DNA of 7,506 bases from Candidatus Omnitrophota bacterium (GTDB lineage Bacteria; Omnitrophota; Gorgyraeia; Duberdicusellales; 4484-171). Below the pieces are notes generated by a model, which was not told the DNA's origin, did not search any database, and was given only the letters and a program-made list of their open reading frames with translations. How positions within the stretch are numbered: position 1 is the first letter of the stretch; each line of letters begins with the position of its first letter. Positions 5,425-7,506 of this stretch are shown here, piece by piece. The position numbers and the translations under genes were made by a program. The DNA lies in contig JAQVOZ010000063.1 in assembly GCA_028702365.1 (NCBI GenBank), positions 1 to 7,506 on the forward strand, read 5' to 3'.

Positions 5425-6000
5425 TCATCTTCTGCGATAACCACCATAAGGCCTGCCGCCATCAAGCTCCATTATAATATGAGGCTCGCGGGGAGGATTC
5501 TTGGGCCCATATCCATTTTTTGCAGAAAAAAGATTAATCAGGTTTTTCTGGTATTCCTTAAAATAATCTCCACCGTAATATTCAAGGCGGGTATCCCCAT
5601 AATTATAATCCAGGGTTAACTTATCGTAATCGGAAGAACCGGGCCAGGTATATTCTTCGGTATAAGCATTAAACTTAACCGGTTCGCCATACTTTTTCGT
5701 TAAATCCTCTTTCAGTTTAGGGCCTATATCAGTATTATTCCAAATAAGATTAACTGCGCAGAGCAGCTGGCCGGAAAGCGTAAATAAAAATACAACTTCG
5801 CAGTCTGAACCAAAAATATTTTCGTTGTAATGCATTGCATACTGTTCTTGCGACAATTCTCTTTTTTCATTTAACAAATTTTCTTCAACGGTCTTGCGCG
5901 GCGTTCCCCAGCTATAATCCCTGAATTGATAGGCAAAGGCATTGCTGTTTGCAAAGAAACACAAAGCAAGTATTAGATAAAAAAATCCCTTACGTATCAT
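5425..6000 (-). CDS. Secreted protein of unknown function
   Basis: The 191-residue product is not confidently recognised. Residues 1-23 form a typical signal peptide (basic start, hydrophobic core, AFA before Y24), so the mature protein is periplasmic or secreted. The mature part begins FRDYSWGTPRKTVEENL, a WG-x-x-x-x-x-V pattern common in small lipoprotein-like or periplasmic proteins. It continues with strands such as CEVVFLFTLSGQLLCAVNLIW (68-88 region) and LKEDLTKKYGEP at 96-107. An aromatic acidic stretch follows, and the tail GGRPYGGYRRR is rich in Gly and Arg. Two cysteines remain after cleavage (C67, C81) and could form a disulfide. A near-perfect Shine-Dalgarno sequence precedes the ATG, so the start is secure and translation is probably strong. 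The AllA-like gene begins 13 bases after its stop. Confidence 0.7.
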   Translation of the reverse strand: MIRKGFFYLILALCFFANSNAFAYQFRDYSWGTPRKTVEENLLNEKRELSQEQYAMHYNENIFGSDCEVVFLFTLSGQLLCAVNLIWNNTDIGPKLKEDLTKKYGEPVKFNAYTEEYTWPGSSDYDKLTLDYNYGDTRLEYYGGDYFKEYQKNLINLFSAKNGYGPKNPPREPHIIMELDGGRPYGGYRRR

Positions 6001-6005
6001 TGTGT

Positions 6006-6013
6006 ACCTCCTT
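6006..6013 (-). promoter_or_regulatory. Strong Shine-Dalgarno site
   Basis: AAGGAGGT on the minus strand, 5 bases before the ATG at 6000. It matches the 16S rRNA 3' end perfectly and shows that this organism does use Shine-Dalgarno initiation, unlike what the two promoter-proximal genes of the divergent region suggest. Confidence 0.85.
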
Positions 6014-6035
6014 AAATTTTCCGACGTAAATCGAA

Positions 6036-6065
6036 ATATTTACCCGAAGCGCTTCGGGTAAATAT
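6036..6065. repeat. Perfect 30-bp palindrome, operator or terminator-like
   Basis: 15 bases on each side of the 6050/6051 junction are exact reverse complements. The core is ACCCGAAGCGCTTCGGGT, with A/T-rich flanks. It lies after the HD gene and before the secreted-protein gene, on the same transcribed strand. As RNA it is a stable GC stem, but no clean U-tract follows on the minus strand (ATATTTCGATTT). It could be an atypical terminator or a two-fold symmetric protein-binding site controlling the downstream pair. Confidence 0.75.
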
Positions 6066-6074
6066 AAGCCCCTT

Positions 6075-6096
6075 AAAAAATGCAATTGCGTTTTTT
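6075..6096 (-). terminator. Weak A/T-rich terminator candidate after the HD gene
   Basis: Read on the minus strand, a run of A, then GCAATTGC, then a run of six T follows the HD gene stop by a few bases. The arrangement is terminator-like, but the GC part is very short and leaves little room for a loop. The stronger palindrome at 6036-6065 follows 10 bases later. Confidence 0.3.
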
Positions 6097-6101
6097 TAAT
6101 G

Positions 6102-6689
6102 TTAACGTTTGAAATCGCTATACGCAGCCCACCAATTAGTTATATTGTTTGTATTTACAAACCGCCATAGTTTCTTTGCGCTTTTTGTTTTAAGAAAACG
6201 CGGGGCACGCTTGGTAAACTCTATGGCTTTTTTAAAACCCTGTTCGTAATATTCTTTAGCCTGGATAAGGCACTCAAGTATATCGGCATCTCTTGCGATA
6301 ATGCTTTCTTTTGTCTTTTGTTTTCTGTATTCTTCGTGCAATTTCGTCAACTCCTTACGTAATTTATCCGGCAGATTTTTAACCTGCTCAATAAAACAAC
6401 GGTCCTCTGCGCTGTCTATATTTATATACCGTTGTGCCATTTTATGTAAATCGGTTATGCGCGCTTCGTGCATGTCGTTAAAAAGGGTAAGCAGGCCTAC
6501 TTTGTAACAAGAAGCTTCTTCCATGCCTGCCAAAATATAGCCTATAACAGCACAACGAAAACTATGCTCGGCAACGCTTTCGGCCCCCTTAATTCCAAGC
6601 ACCTGCCAGCCAGAACGCTTAATGCTTTTAAGCATGCCTGCCTCAGAGATAAATTGTATAATTTTTTTTATATCTTTTGTGTTTTTCAT
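6102..6689 (-). CDS. HD-domain (HD_3, YfbR/HDDC2-like) nucleotidase-like protein with HD changed to ND
   Basis: This 195-residue protein has the HD-superfamily helical layout of 5'-deoxynucleotidase YfbR and HDDC2. VAEHSFRCA places the first metal-ligand His at H42. LFNDMHEARITDLHKMAQRYI follows at 69-89, and IARDADILECLIQA at 131-144 supplies the last ligand Asp (D134). Spacing from D72 to E75 and D80 equals that from D69 to E72 and D77 in E. coli YfbR. The usual His of the HD pair is Asn here (N71, codon AAC, one base from CAC). This may weaken metal binding, or Asn may act as ligand. Related enzymes dephosphorylate deoxynucleoside monophosphates. It overlaps the upstream RlmB-type gene by ATGA, indicating translational coupling. 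No frameshift or stop suggests decay, so the change looks like a real variant. Confidence 0.75.
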   Translation of the reverse strand: MKNTKDIKKIIQFISEAGMLKSIKRSGWQVLGIKGAESVAEHSFRCAVIGYILAGMEEASCYKVGLLTLFNDMHEARITDLHKMAQRYINIDSAEDRCFIEQVKNLPDKLRKELTKLHEEYRKQKTKESIIARDADILECLIQAKEYYEQGFKKAIEFTKRAPRFLKTKSAKKLWRFVNTNNITNWWAAYSDFKR

Positions 6690-7402
6690 TTTTTCTGTTT
6701 ATTTATTTCGTAACAAAAAATTGCGGCCGCCATACTTACGTTGTAGCTAAGATTTGCTCCTTTCATGGGTATTTTCGCTTTTATGTCTATGCGTTTTTCT
6801 ACTCCGTAGCGAACACCCTCTCCTTCCGAACCAAATACAACACCCAAAGGAAATGGGATAGAAACAGTATTTAAATCCTTTGCGTCAGGAGAAAGAACTG
6901 CCCCCATAATCCATAAACCATTTTTCTTGGCTGTTATAATGGCATTTGATATATTCGATACCATTGCCACTTTAACATAATTTTCCGCGCCGCAGGCAAT
7001 ATGTAAAACCGTTTCATTGACCTCGCAGGCCTTGTGCTTCGGTATGATTAAAGAAAAACCGCCGAAACAGGCGATATTTCGCATTATAGCGCCAAGATTT
7101 TGAGGGTCATACACTCTATCCAGAAAAATGAGGACATCATTTTTATTTATCCCTTCATCCAGGAGTTCTTCAAAATCACTATATTGGAAATTATCGGTTT
7201 CTGCTATTATGCCCTGAAGGTTGGAGCTGTATTTTATTTTGAATAATTTATCCGGGGGCAGTTTTTTTATGGCGATATTATTCGAACTGATAAGTTTTTC
7301 TATATCGTTATCGTTAAATTTATCCTCAAGATATACCGTATGTATGCTTTTAGGATTTTTCTTAAGGCGCTCAATGACAGAATTTTTTCCGTATAAATAC
7401 AT
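6686..7402 (-). CDS. rlmB: RlmB/TrmH-family (SpoU) RNA 2'-O-methyltransferase
   Basis: The 238-residue length is normal for RlmB, which methylates the 2'-OH of G2251 in 23S rRNA using SAM. The N-terminal substrate-binding domain starts YGKNSVIERL at 4-13, the usual opening of this family. The SPOUT knot motifs are present. Motif 1 is LDRVYDPQNLGAIMRN at 94-109 (N102, R108), motif 2 is GVVFGSEGEGVR at 187-198, and motif 3 is IPMKGANLSYNVSMA at 211-225, with SYNVS in place of the common SLNVS. The motifs are intact, so an active enzyme is expected. A related TrmH-family tRNA or rRNA enzyme with a different target base is possible. The gene begins 8 bases after the SemiSWEET-like stop with no Shine-Dalgarno site, and its end overlaps the HD gene by 4 bases. 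Confidence 0.85.
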   Translation of the reverse strand: MYLYGKNSVIERLKKNPKSIHTVYLEDKFNDNDIEKLISSNNIAIKKLPPDKLFKIKYSSNLQGIIAETDNFQYSDFEELLDEGINKNDVLIFLDRVYDPQNLGAIMRNIACFGGFSLIIPKHKACEVNETVLHIACGAENYVKVAMVSNISNAIITAKKNGLWIMGAVLSPDAKDLNTVSIPFPLGVVFGSEGEGVRYGVEKRIDIKAKIPMKGANLSYNVSMAAAIFCYEINKQKK

Positions 7403-7410
7403 ATCTAAAA

Positions 7411-7493
7411 TTAACCGTGCTTTATTTTCATTGCGGCGATCAATGCAACGAAAACCAGCGTAACTGCATTAGCCAAAATTATAGGCAGCTCAC
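7411..7493 (-). CDS. C-terminal end of a SemiSWEET (PQ-loop) sugar transporter, 5' part missing
   Basis: The 26 codons before a TAA at 7413-7411 read ELPIILANAVTLVFVALI and then AAMKIKHG. This closely resembles the third helix and tail of bacterial SemiSWEETs, for example the Leptospira biflexa protein (DLPIILANVVTLFFVTIIL from memory). It includes the Asn of the sugar-binding pocket (N in LAN). SemiSWEETs are about 85 to 95 residues and dimerise to move sugars across the inner membrane, so roughly two thirds of the gene lies beyond the contig. The stop is 8 bases before the RlmB-type ATG, so it is the upstream member of the same operon. The reading frame ends at base 7493, because 7494 onward is adapter. 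Confidence 0.75.
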
Positions 7494-7506
7494 AGATCGG
7501 AAGAGC
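7494..7506 (+). other. Illumina adapter remnant (not genomic)
   Basis: The contig ends in AGATCGGAAGAGC, exactly the 13-base common start of the Illumina TruSeq adapter. It cuts into the SemiSWEET-like coding frame. A match of this length at the very end of a contig is best explained by incomplete read trimming before assembly. Confidence 0.95.

Noticed and set aside
5412..5465. Longer start for the AllA-like gene (18 extra residues)
   Set aside because: It would overlap the secreted-protein gene by 41 bases and has no ribosome site, while the internal ATG at 5411 has GGAG at ideal spacing and gives the usual family N-terminus.
5182..5619. 145-codon open frame on the plus strand
   Set aside because: It runs antisense across the AllA-like gene and the end of the secreted-protein gene, both of which have family or signal-peptide support and strong ribosome sites. 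Its translation has no recognisable motif.
6014..6101. Promoter for the secreted-protein gene
   Set aside because: TTGCAT and TATATT-like boxes occur but with spacings of 13 to 15 bases, and the palindrome interrupts the region. No convincing pair was found.

Overview
This is a short, A+T-rich bacterial contig of Gram-negative type. It carries a predicted outer-membrane beta-barrel, several genes with signal peptides, and a probable amino-acid-containing membrane lipid pathway. The mix of families (DUF3047, a short HAMP-like membrane protein, an OlsB-type N-acyltransferase next to a PlsC-type acyltransferase) and the dispersed palindromes fit an uncultured lineage such as Omnitrophota. That assignment is only a guess from gene style, because no marker gene is present. 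Both ends cut through genes. The last 13 bases are the Illumina adapter start AGATCGGAAGAGC, so the biological sequence ends at 7493.

Layout. (1) 1-3402, minus strand: five genes in series, transcribed from an extended -10 promoter at 3420-3448. They are a signal-peptide beta-barrel protein, a cytosine deaminase of the yeast FCY1 type, a class I SAM methyltransferase-like protein, an OlsB-type GNAT N-acyltransferase, and the first 87 codons of a PlsC-type O-acyltransferase that overlaps the GNAT gene by 17 bases. The last two together look like an ornithine-lipid (aminolipid) synthesis pair. The methyltransferase directly upstream could modify the head group, but that is inference. (2) 3403-3741: a 339-base divergent intergenic region filled by two abutting inverted-repeat elements and flanked by two good sigma70-type promoters, both placed very close to their start codons. 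(3) 3742-4957, plus strand: a DUF3047 protein and a two-helix HAMP-like protein overlapping by 8 bases. (4) 4980-6000, minus strand: a secreted protein of unknown function followed by an AllA-like (ureidoglycolate lyase fold) cupin, both with strong Shine-Dalgarno sites. (5) 6001-6101: a spacer with a perfect 30-bp palindrome. (6) 6102-7493, minus strand: a tightly packed set of a truncated SemiSWEET-like sugar transporter, an RlmB-type rRNA 2'-O-methyltransferase, and an HD-domain nucleotidase-like protein whose HD pair reads ND.

Translation signals are mixed. Two genes have near-perfect Shine-Dalgarno sequences. The two genes behind the clear promoters appear to have leaders of only about 5 to 11 bases with no such site.

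No clearly new multi-gene system is evident. The most interesting points are the possible aminolipid operon led by a beta-barrel gene, the nested inverted-repeat element between divergent promoters, the fungal-type cytosine deaminase, and the altered HD motif.
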